A DNA stretch of 52,524 nt from Xanthoparmelia taractica (Eukaryota; Ascomycota; Lecanoromycetes; Lecanorales; Parmeliaceae). Made by a program: the position numbers and the translations under genes. The notes beneath the pieces were generated by a model, which was not told the origin of the DNA, did no database searches, and saw only the letters and a list, made by a program, of their open reading frames with translations. Positions 42,835 through 52,524 of this stretch are shown piece after piece; position 1 is the stretch's first letter, and each line of letters starts with the position of its first letter. The stretch spans positions 1 through 52,524 of the forward strand of contig JANQBS010000265.1 in NCBI GenBank assembly GCA_033085395.1, given 5' to 3'.

Positions 42835-45800
42835 TCATATGAGCCTTGACCCTCGAGCCATCTCCTGAGCCTCTCCGTATCTCTTTTGGCTTTGTAACAC
42901 ATTCACAAGCCGCAGTAAGCTTGACTCCGTCAAGTAATGGTCTTTCCCCAATATAGACTCCCTTATTGCAAATGATTGCCGAAATATCTCCTCGGCCTCT
43001 TCGTGTCTGGCTTGTCGGTTAAATAGTTCTCCCAGGCCGCCCAGGCTCTTCGCTACATGGACAGTCTCCTTACCGAAGACCCTTTCTTTCAAGGTGATTC
43101 CTCGTCGATAAACCTGCTCAGCTTCTTCCCATCTTCCCATCTTCCCTAATTCCCTTCCCACATCATCTATGCTCTCCAACAGATCCAGATGTTCTGCGCC
43201 CAGCTCCCATTCTGTCGTCTTCTGTTGATAAATCTTCTCGGCTTTCTCATATCTACGTCCGTGAATCCGCAAGTGAGCTTGCTCGATGAGACGCCTTAGC
43301 ATTTCTGGATGTTCTCTACCCAGGTTCAATTTTGTCAATTCTAGTGCTTGTTGATGGATCTTTTCAGCTTGTTCATATTTACCCTCACTATTTGCTACAG
43401 ATGCCAGGTGACTCATGCTTCTCAATGTATCTGAATGTCCTTCGCCCAGGTGAAGTTTTCGGAGTTCGTATGCTTGCTGATGCATGACCTTACTCTCTCT
43501 AAACTTGCCTCTGTCAATCAAGGCCTGTGCCAGATGATCCATGTTTGCTAACGTATTCGGATGGTCCTTACCCACCACAGAAGTCCACATCGCCAAAGTT
43601 TGTCGCAATCCCCGCTCACGATGATCAGGCGTCCGTGAAAATCGCAATACCTGATTTTCCAGGCTTGCTATCGTATCTGGATGATTTTTGCCCATTATTT
43701 TCCTAAGGATTTTTACTGACTTATTCGCAATTTGGGAAGCCTCTCTCCGGTTGTGTTGACTATGCAATACCAACGCCAGCAGTTGGTTGCTCGCCTGAGT
43801 TCTTGGATCGTCTTCGCCCACATACTTTTTGTATCTCTCCACGCCGATCCTTGCCAGCTTTTCGGCTTCTGTGTACCGCCCTTGTTTCCAGTAAGTGCGC
43901 GCCAAATTAGTAGAAAAGTGCAACGGCAAATGAGTCGCTGTATCTGTAAAGCTTATCGCTTCAAGTTGCACGTTCTCTGAGTCTTTCCATCTACCCTCAC
44001 TATCCAATAGAAATGCAAGTTGTTGCCGTATTTTTTGGACCAGAATATTAGTATCGCCGAGTACGTGTCCAAATGTTCGGATCTCTCTTCGGTATTGCGA
44101 TTCAGCTACATGTAACCGCTTTTGTTCGCGATACTGTTGACTCGGATTGAACGCAGGGATAAAACCGTTAAAATCAAGCCCTCCAAATTGGGTATTGACA
44201 AACTCAAACCCTGTCTCAACTCGTTTCACTTCCTCAATCATTGCATCGAAAGTCCACGGTCCTATACCGCTTTCATCGATCAATGCATGGGATATGACAG
44301 GATCTCTATCAACTCCAAAGCCAAGTTCATAACAAAAGGCAAGCTGCAAATTCACAAACGGAGTAGCAGAACAATGATCGTACTTTTCCTCTAGACATTT
44401 TACAATATAGTTACGGACATCGAAGTGCGCGTCGATGAGCTGGAGGAGCGATAAATCAATCTAATTGTGGTTATCTCACGGTATCTGATATCACCATCGT
44501 ATCAGGTACTGCAAAAGAGGCTTACATGGAAATCTTTTTTTGGTATGGATATGCTCTCGATAGATTTTGCTGAGGCCGAGGGTCTAACAGTCGGTTGGTA
44601 GATTTTCTTCATACGCGCTGCGCTAATTCATTCTTACCTGTGTGGTGATAACAGCTGCAGGATCTCACTAAAGTCTGAAGTCCGTTCAGTTGGATCGTGA
44701 GCTAGCGTCAAGCTGAGGAGTCTTTGAATGTTGTCCCTTTGCTGGAATTCGGGGGACGCTATTGTGCCAATCAATCCGAGGGCGTGATCCAATACCTCCG
44801 TTGTATCTTCCATATCCCTCTCGAACTCGCGGTCTGCACTCGAAATATTGTTGTAGAAAAGAAGCCACAGGCAAAGCATGCCAAATGAGTATGCGTCCAT
44901 CCTTCTGGCTTGAGTAGGCAGGAATTCCCGCTCATGCCATTCCGGAGCAGTCCAGCGTTTTGATCTGGGCATCCTAACAGAGGGGTTCTCGGTTTTGAAT
45001 AGTGTAGAGTAACCAAAGTCTGTCACCCTCGCAACATAGCAACCCTCTTCTTTTGGAAGGTTTATGATTCTATCGATCTCAATGCCATCAGGAAGGACAC
45101 CTCTATAATTCAGTTGACTTTCTAAGAACAAAAGATATTAGCACCTACCAGGAGAAAACCATTTAGGGAAATCCAGAATTTTCGGAAAAACAAGGACATT
45201 CTCAGGTTTAATATCACCATGAATAACACCTTTCGGATTCACTTAGTCGTGTTGATGAGAGGAATAAGGGGTTTTACCTACCGGCTATATGCAGATCGCA
45301 AACCGCAAGAGCGACGTCACTTAGTATACTGAGTCTTTTCTCAATTTTCAGCTCTCTGCCGACGCCAACTGTCATGAAATTATTCAGATCCCCATACGGA
45401 GCCTTCTCGAACACTAGGACAGGCCATACTTTTTCCTCGCCCGGATATACGTCCCAACAGACTCCTTCAATGTTCACAATGTTCTCGTGAATTCTGATTA
45501 CATTACGACCCAGGACTGATATTTCCGCAATAAGCGCAGACAAATACTGAGCCTCCTCCATGGGCGATCGTGTCTTCCTCATCTGTTTGAATGCGAACGT
45601 CTTCTCAACATTGGCTAATCCTTGGTGGATTTTAGCTGTACCTCCTTTGCCAGCTAGGTCCATTCCAGGCTGCCATCGGATGGGAAGAAAATCAATCATC
45701 ATCTTTTGCGCAACCCCGAGAAAATCCAGAAAATCATAGCGTTCAGCAGAAGTTGATCCAGCACTTTGATGAGCCTTTCCACGGCTGGTGTAAAAGATTC

Positions 45801-45843
45801 TACCCGAGTCATAGCTATTGCTGCTGGGATTCGCCGCCGACAT
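42835..45843 (-). CDS. protein kinase fused to kinesin-light-chain-type TPR repeats
   Basis: Five minus-strand exons: 45843-45282, 45229-45149, 45121-44638, 44583-44526 and 44460-42835, giving 936 aa in this model. Kinase motifs: Gly-rich loop GKGGTAKIHQG (65-75), Lys86 in AFKQM, catalytic loop VIHGDIKPENVLV (Asp193, Lys195, Asn198; HGD instead of HRD), DFG at 249-251 and APE at 273-275. After a linker, residues ~400-930 hold a fungal helical region (LAFCYELGFGVD) and about ten TPR units of kinesin-light-chain type (LGREHP, YEKAEKIYQQ, KMGRWEEAEQVYRR). The kinase keeps the residues needed for activity; the HGD form is common in fungal signalling kinases. Intron 2 is only 27 nt in this model; a 42-nt alternative (donor 45143, acceptor 45102) also keeps the frame. 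Role unknown; such TPR arrays are sensors in fungal NLR-type proteins. Confidence 0.8.
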
Positions 45844-46807
45844 CGTCAAAGCAAATGTAGCGACAAGTAAGCTGAGTAAGCTTCAAACGGACATAGCAAC
45901 TCCATATGGTGATATATTTTTGTGAAACATTGATTCCAAAGACTTCAAAGACAAAGTCATTATCGCCGTAACGTGACTTGGTGAGTGTAAGTATGAATCA
46001 ATTCATCAGTCTCAAGATGAGACGTCTGCCTAAATGCTTCTCGGGTCTTCTTGCCCAAAGTCGCGCTGCGAGGAGAAGAAAGCAAGATGAAGTATTGCAC
46101 CTGGAGTCATGTGATACTTGGAGAGTGGTTCGATTGAGGCATAGCTGCTTGCTTGTATGATTGCACCATCTCATTTTACTGGGAAAGTCACCCTGAGCTC
46201 CGATGACTTACCCGGAAAAGCAGGATTTACCGAGTGTCCGTACTTCTACTTAAGGTAAGGTACCTTAGCTTACCCTGAGTAAGCCACCTGTTTGGGAAGG
46301 TTCCCCGATCAAATCTCTAGGGGGCATAACTTCCCTGGCGCGTTTCTCGGGGGCGTTCTTTGGGGGCTACCTAGGGTCCTTTCCCCGGAATGCGATTCCC
46401 AGTCGCTTTAAGGCCCTTAAATCGGGGGTGGGGAAACTGCGTGAATAGAACAGGAAAGGTGCCTATATCAAGGCATGTGTAGATAGGTTGAAATGATAAG
46501 TCAGTAAAGTAGAGATCGTTCATCTCTTATGGTAATGCAACTTCTTTTGAGCAGAAGGGGACTTTCCAGCGTGCACTTTGCTAGTGTGATAGAGTCAGAC
46601 TCTAAAGTGGCAACAAGGAGAACAAGGGGAAAGCAAAGGACTGGACAGAGATCATATTAGAGCTGGAGTCGCGCCAGGGACTTGGTCAGAGCTCTGCTGA
46701 ACACCGCCTACAGGAGTTTTCAGATCTATCCATTGTTGAAATCGAGAGGCGACGATATGTCATCTACTCTGTGATCATTCAGATGTGAAAAGAATACGTC
46801 GTAATCC
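45844..46807. other. intergenic, promoter of the kinase-TPR gene
   Basis: About 960 nt with no supported gene. It holds a 12-nt perfect palindrome TAAGGTACCTTA at 46256-46267 embedded in GGTAA/TTACC words, and a G/C-run-rich block at about 46300-46440. Confidence 0.45.
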
Positions 46808-48729
46808 TCACCACCAATTCGCTTTCTGTAGTAACGTGACCATGAGTGTGAGTAACGTCATGGCCCCCGAGATAATCAGGTATATCCAGATTTGGGGGGA
46901 TACGACGATGTGTTCCCCATTGCCCGTGTTATTCGGGTCATTTTGTTTGAGGCGGACGAGGTCAGAGCTGAAGATGGACTAATAAGAAGGATTAGCAATC
47001 CAAATAGGGGAGCTCGGTCCAGATGTACGTACCGCCAGCAGAGTCGCAGGTACGTACATAACCACAATGAAGCTCAAGACTTTGAGCATTTTCGAGTCTC
47101 GCTGACCTTGCCGCGCAAGGTCAGTCAGAGTTGCGCTCTCTCTTTGATTTGATGATGTTATGCCCCTCAGAACTTCAAGATTACCGCGAATAGCATGATT
47201 AATTTCTTGAAGCGTCTCGTTGCCGCGAAAATTTAGGATCCCCATTAGCTACATAACGTCCGAGAACTGGAATTAGCCGGTCACAAGTTTCAAAGGTATC
47301 TGACATACTAAACTTCTCGTGCCCTTACACTGCTCAATCAGCCGGCAAACGTTACGCCGATGGCTTTCCGTCTGAGCTGAATAGACACTGATTTCCTTGA
47401 GACTAGGTTCATAGAGGGTTGTTGCGTTCAAAGAGTGGAGATTGCAGCAATGATCCTTGCATTCTTCTACCACTTTGAGACATGAATCAAGAACCAAAGA
47501 TACTCTCAGGAGCGTATTGTATAGCAGCTGTAGCTCTTGGCAATCCAGAAAGCTGATTGTGTAATCACCAGCATGCTTGCCTCCCACTACTGAAAAGCAA
47601 GCCTTTTCATCCTAGATGATGTCAGCTTTACTGTTCCGCTCAAAGTTAATTGTCTCAGGGCCCATTGACCAATACTGTTAGCTCTGAGTGAAGATGCTCA
47701 ATGTACGCTGGCCAGTTGGCTGTCATGGCAGATAGAAAAGTCATGTGCTGAGTCATGCAATCGAACCTCAAGCTATCATCTTCGCCCCCCTTACTGTCTA
47801 ATGATGAGTTCAAGCTTTGGCGTAGAGACTCCGAAAGCTGTAAAATGATCCACTTGGACTTCTTTGTATCGAGACAATATTGATGGTATACGGCAGCTTG
47901 GCGGATCGACCATGGATCACCTCGACTCCGACCATTCAATTCGACATATTGTAAGTTGTAGCAAAATTATGGAGAAGATCGTTAGAATTTGGAATGTCGT
48001 GAAGACTTATACACTCACCGTAGGTACGATGACCTTCATTTGCACTACTTCCGGGCATCTTTCCGCGACATCCATCCCAGTTATAACAATTCTCCTGGAT
48101 CCGGCGGCCGTATCCCTGGAGGATATCTGTAAATGGAACAAAAACGTGGCATGCTGCCATGATCATTCTAAAGGCCTTTTCTGATATGCAGAGTGGACCC
48201 CAGGTGAATTCTGATGGAATGATGCTGCAGTGTTCTTTAAAAGACGTTCCATCCCGAACACGTCCGGCCTTAACGGACAGGAAGAGATAAAGGCATAAAA
48301 AAGGGGATAGAAGAAACAGAGACCAAGAAGGGAAAAGGAAGGGAGAAGAAAAAGCAACTGACTAAAAGACATCCAAGGCAGCGCTTTTCTGGGTCCAAGC
48401 AAGAACAAATGAGACTCTAAACTTGACATCAGATGATGCAGCAATCGTCTTACTTGGAATTCAGCATCCAGCGTCTCGATGCAGTCAATTAGCAGGGTCT
48501 CAGCTATTGTCAGTGAGCCACACCAAAAGCACACCGTATTAATGTTCTTGTGACAAGACTGACCTTTGCCAGATGATAGGATTTGCACCACTTCAATCTT
48601 GATTTCACTCGAGGAAAAGAGACGCGGAAGGTTTGGGAGCCAATGTAGTTGGCAATCTGGAGGATCAGAGGCACCCATCTTGAGAGATTCTTTAGCTTGG
48701 GCGTGCATGTTTGCTTGAGAGCCAGACAT
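46808..48729 (-). CDS. CorA-like domain membrane protein, exon-rich, one splice acceptor unusual
   Basis: Seven minus-strand exons: 48729-48564, 48503-48454, 48268-48019, 47920-47670, 47611-47309, 47248-47033 and 46978-46808, giving about 468 aa. The family is the fungal CorA-like transporter-domain proteins: DPWSIRQAAVYHQY, a long helical region (LLYNTLLRVSLVLDSCLKVV), RDSKMLKVLSFIVVMYVPAT as first membrane helix and VVSPQIWIYLIISGAMTLLT as second, close to the C-terminus. Classical CorA is a Mg2+ channel with a GMN motif; I see none here, so transport is doubtful. Just before DPWSIRQ the genome still encodes the family-like YNLQYVELNGRSRG, but no AG acceptor exists to include it; my model skips it using a distal AG at 47921. 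Intron 2 (185 nt) carries a very long pyrimidine tract. Confidence 0.72.
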
Positions 48730-49740
48730 TTCGAATGAACTGACTGTGGAAGCAGTAGAGTTTCAGTCGTGGACTTTCAAGCCACAAAACAGACATAATT
48801 AGTATACTCGTGGGGCGATGAGATAAGAGCACTTCATGTACTTTGTACCAGCACAAAGGTCCGATACAAGGACACGCAGTCGCTTATCGCCTCACTCAGC
48901 GCCCCCACCACCCATAGCCCACCACTAATTGTCTGACTCATCGCCTCACCCATCGCCTCACCCATCGCCTCACTAATTGCCTCACCCAACCCAACGTCCC
49001 ATTGATTGCCTCACTCATCGCCTCACGCTTTCAACGACCCCTCAGAGGGCTTTTCAGCGCCCAATTCTATTCACCGCCCTCTAATCACCTCACTTGCTAC
49101 CCTACAGCCTTGTGATGCAACCAAAACAAGTCCTTCTACCGAGCGTCTTCTCCTTATAAAATTATGCTGCGCACTCTCTAAGGTTCTGCTTCTGTAATTG
49201 TTCATCCTCAGCTATCCTCCGACGTCAGAGGTAATTTGGCCTTTTTCAGCATGCGACAAGTTTTAGATAACAGATATATTGAGCATGAAGATCTCCATGC
49301 TTTGCTTAAAAGACTGTTCGGGGCAGGCAAGTATGAGGTTGAAGTAGGTGACGTCGGCTGTTTCTGAAGCGAATTTCAGGCTAAGCAACAAGTAATTTTC
49401 TTAGGAAAGGAAGAAGAATTATGTGCTAAATGTTCCCCGAGAGCTTTCAAACGTTTGTGATGGCGAATCCTATTCTGTTCAATGCGCTAGGCTTATAATT
49501 ATCAGGAGGAGATTGAGACTGTCACGAAGCGTCCAGGGGCTTGACGTCCAAAACCTCTTAAGCTCCTTGTCTGGTTGCCGAAATAGAGGCTGTGGGGGAG
49601 TACGGAGGTCTGCACCAAAAGTCCTGGACAGCGCTAAAATCCTTGGCATGCTTGGCATGCTTGGCAAATGTTTGTATGCCACTATTCTATCCTTATATTC
49701 TTTATATAGCTACGTATATACTCATTCGCTCGCTCGGTAG
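48730..49740. other. intergenic with 12-nt tandem repeats
   Basis: About 1 kb between the CorA-like gene and the AT-rich block. It contains the repeat at 48938-49026. Two short open frames on the plus strand (49006-49197 and 49423-49740) show no domain; the second runs into the AT-rich block. No gene is supported. Confidence 0.45.
48885..49026. repeat. 12-nt tandem repeat (unit CCATCGCCTCAC)
   Basis: The unit CCATCGCCTCAC and close variants (TAATTGCCTCAC, TCATCGCCTCAC) recur, mostly in register, from about 48938 to 49026, with an isolated copy at 48885. The interruption near 48986-49000 breaks the register. The array is in non-coding DNA upstream of the CorA-like gene. Confidence 0.85.
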
Positions 49741-50777
49741 AGTTATATGATCGTATATCACCTCTCTCACGGCTTTTCCTATACTCGTTACCTCCCTTAA
49801 AAAGAATAATCTCGGCAATATATCGAGGCATACGCTCTATCTATTTCTAAATTCTCTTCTGCGTAAGCTCGTGATTTCAGCAACATAATTATTATTTTTT
49901 AGCCTTCTTACGAGTTCTTAATATATTAGTTCGAGTAGTTAACGTTTTATTTATAATTAATAGAGCTTAATTATACTAAGATTCGAAGAGTTATCGTATT
50001 AAATTATTCTAATAATATTAAATAATATATAAATCGCTTTCTAATACTTTAATACGTGTATCGAGACCTTGTCTTTCATAATTATTATCTTATATCGCTC
50101 TTATTTACACTTCTAAGCGAATTTTAAAAGCTTTGAAATAAGAATCTATATCTAATTAGTAAGAGAAGCTTAAGAAACTCGAATATATATATCTTCTTCT
50201 AATTATCTGCAAATCTAAAAAGTTTCTACTAAATTCAAAATTGCTAATCGCGCGACTAGGGTTAAAATCAAGAATTTCGCCGAATTAGTAACTTTATTAA
50301 ATATTCGCGCGAATTTCGCTTAGTTAGTAATTATTATTTACTACCTACGCGATATTCGCCGATTTAGTAATTACTACTTGCTATACTCCCTATTAGTATT
50401 AGTCACGTGGCTTAGCTCTATATTTAGCCCTATAAGTTTTTTTTTTTAAATCGACGACGAGATTCGATAGCGATATATAGCGACGACCCTCAACGTCACC
50501 TCGAAATAGATCTCGGGATTGTAAGTTTTAGATCAAATTCTCGTGGGAGTGATAATACCCGAAGTAATGCGCAATGGACCTAAGACTATAGAGCGTTACG
50601 AGGATTGTTACGGGGCCTTACGAGGACTTTACGCATAAAATTTAAAATTGCTTCACTTGCTAAATCGTGCTAATTATATTAACAGTAACTCTATTTGCTA
50701 ATTGTGTTAATAGTAACTCTATTTACTAATCGGGCTATATTTTATCGATATAGACGAATAAGGCTGAATGTGCTGAA

Positions 50778-50965
50778 TCTATTACGAGTGTGACGATCAC
50801 ATAGGTCTGCAACACCAAGTCGACTTACCTTTCCAATCGGGACTAGCCTCTATAGGCCTTGGCGTCCCTTATAGATATTTCTTTCTAGATAGATAGTTTC
50901 TCCTTAGACTTAATTTATTTGTTATATATTATTATTAACTTATTCTAATTGCAATTCTAATATTA
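50778..50965. repeat. LTR-like direct repeat, copy 1
   Basis: Begins TATTACGAGTGTGACGATCA, containing the inverted words TGTGA and TCACA, followed by CACATAG. After about 120 nt absent from copy 2 it continues with ATTATTATTAACTTATTC and onwards, shared with copy 2. Length and ends are uncertain. Confidence 0.5.
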
Positions 50966-51589
50966 AATTAAGTCTTATCTTCTTATTACGCTTATTAGAC
51001 GTGCGAGCTAAAAGAATTCGTTTATAATATAATCGACGATTTCGAAAGACACTAACACGTATTATTTTAGAATTAATATCTCTTAAACTATACGAACGTA
51101 CTATTAAAAGATCTAAATTATATGAAATCACTAAAGGCTCGTAAGTAAGCGAGATCAAAGAAATTGCAACAAGGTAGCTCTTAAATTATACGAAGTGTTC
51201 TCTCACAGTTAAACATTAACATCTACTTAATACTTAACACTCGACACTCGACCCCGCGACGCGACTGTGAGTCACGCGATTAATCTATCGATTAGTGTGC
51301 TCTAAATATACTTCTAACACGATTTAGTCGTTTCATTATTAATTAATATAATAATTAAAGTCGTACATATGCGCCGATAAGAATTACTTATATAACTTAC
51401 TTCTCGACGCCTCGCACTAATAGAGCGTTCTCTAAAGTCTATTCGTCTATAAGCACACTTTATTTAAATAACTATTACTTAAGTTATAATCGACTTAAGA
51501 CACTTACTATAAACTTATCTAAGTTCGTTTTTATCGTATTAATTTTAATTTCGACTCGAGCGAATTTCGTATAAAAAAGTAATTCTATT

Positions 51590-51660
51590 TGTTACGAGTG
51601 TGACGATCACATAGCCTATACATTATTATTAACTTATTCTAATTGTAGTTCTAATAGAAT
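51590..51660. repeat. LTR-like direct repeat, copy 2
   Basis: Begins TGTTACGAGTGTGACGATCA, with a TG start as expected for an LTR, and goes straight from CACATAG into ATTATTATTAACTTATTC. Copy 1 at 50778 has TA in place of TG at the start, a change RIP would produce. The two copies are in direct orientation about 810 nt apart. Confidence 0.5.
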
Positions 51661-52440
51661 CGTACTAATCGTGCGAACCCTACGGAATTTATACGGAAAT
51701 AAGCTTTTTAGATTTGTAGATAATAGCGATATTAGTTAATTCCCTTCTTCTTTTCCTTAATAATAACTTTCTTAGTCTTAGCAATGAAATTTCACTCGGG
51801 CTTCTTGCCAGAAGGATTTCGTAGACCTATACGTCGCATACCGATCTCGAATTTCCAAGTCTCTTTAATCTTAGATTCCAGAGCGATATTAATTTTAGCG
51901 AGATTCTTAGTATATTTCTTTTTTTTAGCTACGATCTCGACTTTTTAAATATAATAAGAACTCTTTTTATTATAGAAAAAACATCTTTAAAATATAAATT
52001 TTATAGCATCTATAAAACGACGTCGTATAGTAGATTTGATAGAAATTTCGTTGGATTAATATCATATACGCACTCTTCTCCGTCGAGAATTCAATATTAT
52101 ATTAATCTCGTTACTTTAGATTATTCTTTTTTAATCTTCTACGATTTAATCCTTATAAAGTAAAGCGAATTAATATCGAGCTTTTATTATAACTTAAGTA
52201 AGAGACGATTTTTTAATAAATTTATAAGATCGAAAGTTATTACGCTTAAGTACACGTAAGATCGTTATTAATACGATTCTCTATTTAGTAGCTAACATAA
52301 AAGATATCTTTTCACGATCGTAACGATCTTTTTATATAGCGACTAGAATCGTATTCTTAAGTATAGATATAATAACTAAGAAACGTTCGAATCTAAGCTT
52401 ATCTATAACGTATAATATTAAGAGTTTTTGAGATTGTTAG

Positions 52441-52524
52441 ACTTGATCCTACGGGTCGGAAAGGTGTGGTATCTGTTGAACATAGTCGTTTTCAACTTTT
52501 TTTCAACTTTTTTTCAACTTTTTT
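52441..52524. repeat. end of AT-rich block and 11-nt tandem repeat
   Basis: Balanced composition returns at about 52441. The window ends in three copies of an 11-nt unit (TTTTTTTCAAC) that may continue beyond the edge. Confidence 0.7.

Larger units (their letters stand above)
49741..52440. repeat. AT-rich, RIP-degraded repeat block
   Basis: Base composition changes sharply: TpA becomes very common, CpA and TpG become rare, while CpG words (TCGA, ACGA, GCGA) persist. That is the pattern left by C-to-T mutation at CpA on both strands, the fungal RIP process. No intact frame exists. Less damaged islands are visible at about 50500-50620, 50790-50870 and 51780-51860. The block is probably one or more dead retroelements. 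RIP is known family-level biology of Pezizomycotina; the source element cannot be named. Confidence 0.75.

Overview
The window looks like nuclear DNA of a filamentous ascomycete (Pezizomycotina). Genes are intron-bearing, with short GT-AG introns mostly of 50-70 nt. Recognisable eukaryotic housekeeping genes are mixed with fungal lineage-specific families: an F-box/2EXR-like protein, a CorA-like membrane protein and a kinase-TPR fusion. The last ~2.7 kb are AT-rich and poor in CpA/TpG while keeping CpG, as expected after repeat-induced point mutation (RIP). I cannot place it below subphylum with confidence.

Layout. 1-9.5 kb is a conserved, compact block: an F-box-like Cys-rich protein (-), the actin-related protein Arp6 (-), a GCIP/cyclin-D1-binding-like protein (+), a DUF1295 membrane reductase-like protein (-, with an apparent frameshift in an A10 run), and a 643-aa Ser/Pro-rich nuclear-type protein (+). 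9.5-22.2 kb is a gene-poor island full of simple repeats. It contains four divergent copies of one small protein family (129-143 aa; here FSR1-FSR4, labels of convenience) that I do not recognise. All four end in a short exon after a phase-2 intron at the same place in the fold, which argues that they are real and related. 22.2-35.6 kb is conserved again: ribosomal protein eL13 (-, first exon is only the ATG), a coiled-coil SP/TP-rich protein (-), an LRRC40-like leucine-rich repeat protein (+), an oxidoreductase-like (OXLD1-type) protein (+), DPM3 (-), a SmgGDS/RAP1GDS1-like armadillo protein (+) and a family-8 glycosyltransferase (+). 35.6-48.7 kb is accessory: a long stretch with no supported gene, a small coiled-coil protein (+), a 936-aa protein kinase fused to kinesin-light-chain-type TPRs (-), and a CorA-like domain membrane protein (-) with a damaged or unusual splice acceptor. 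48.8-52.5 kb holds a 12-nt tandem repeat and then RIP-degraded repeat DNA with two LTR-like direct copies.

How the genes relate. Several neighbours are divergently arranged over short intergenic spaces (Arp6/GCIP, DUF1295/643-aa protein, coiled-coil/LRR, DPM3/SmgGDS), so shared promoters are likely. No biosynthetic cluster, CRISPR array or convincing tRNA was seen. The best candidates for undescribed biology are the four-member small protein family and the kinase-TPR protein next to the RIP-affected region. Exon boundaries were worked out by hand from splice consensus, frame and resemblance to known families; they are not supported by transcripts.
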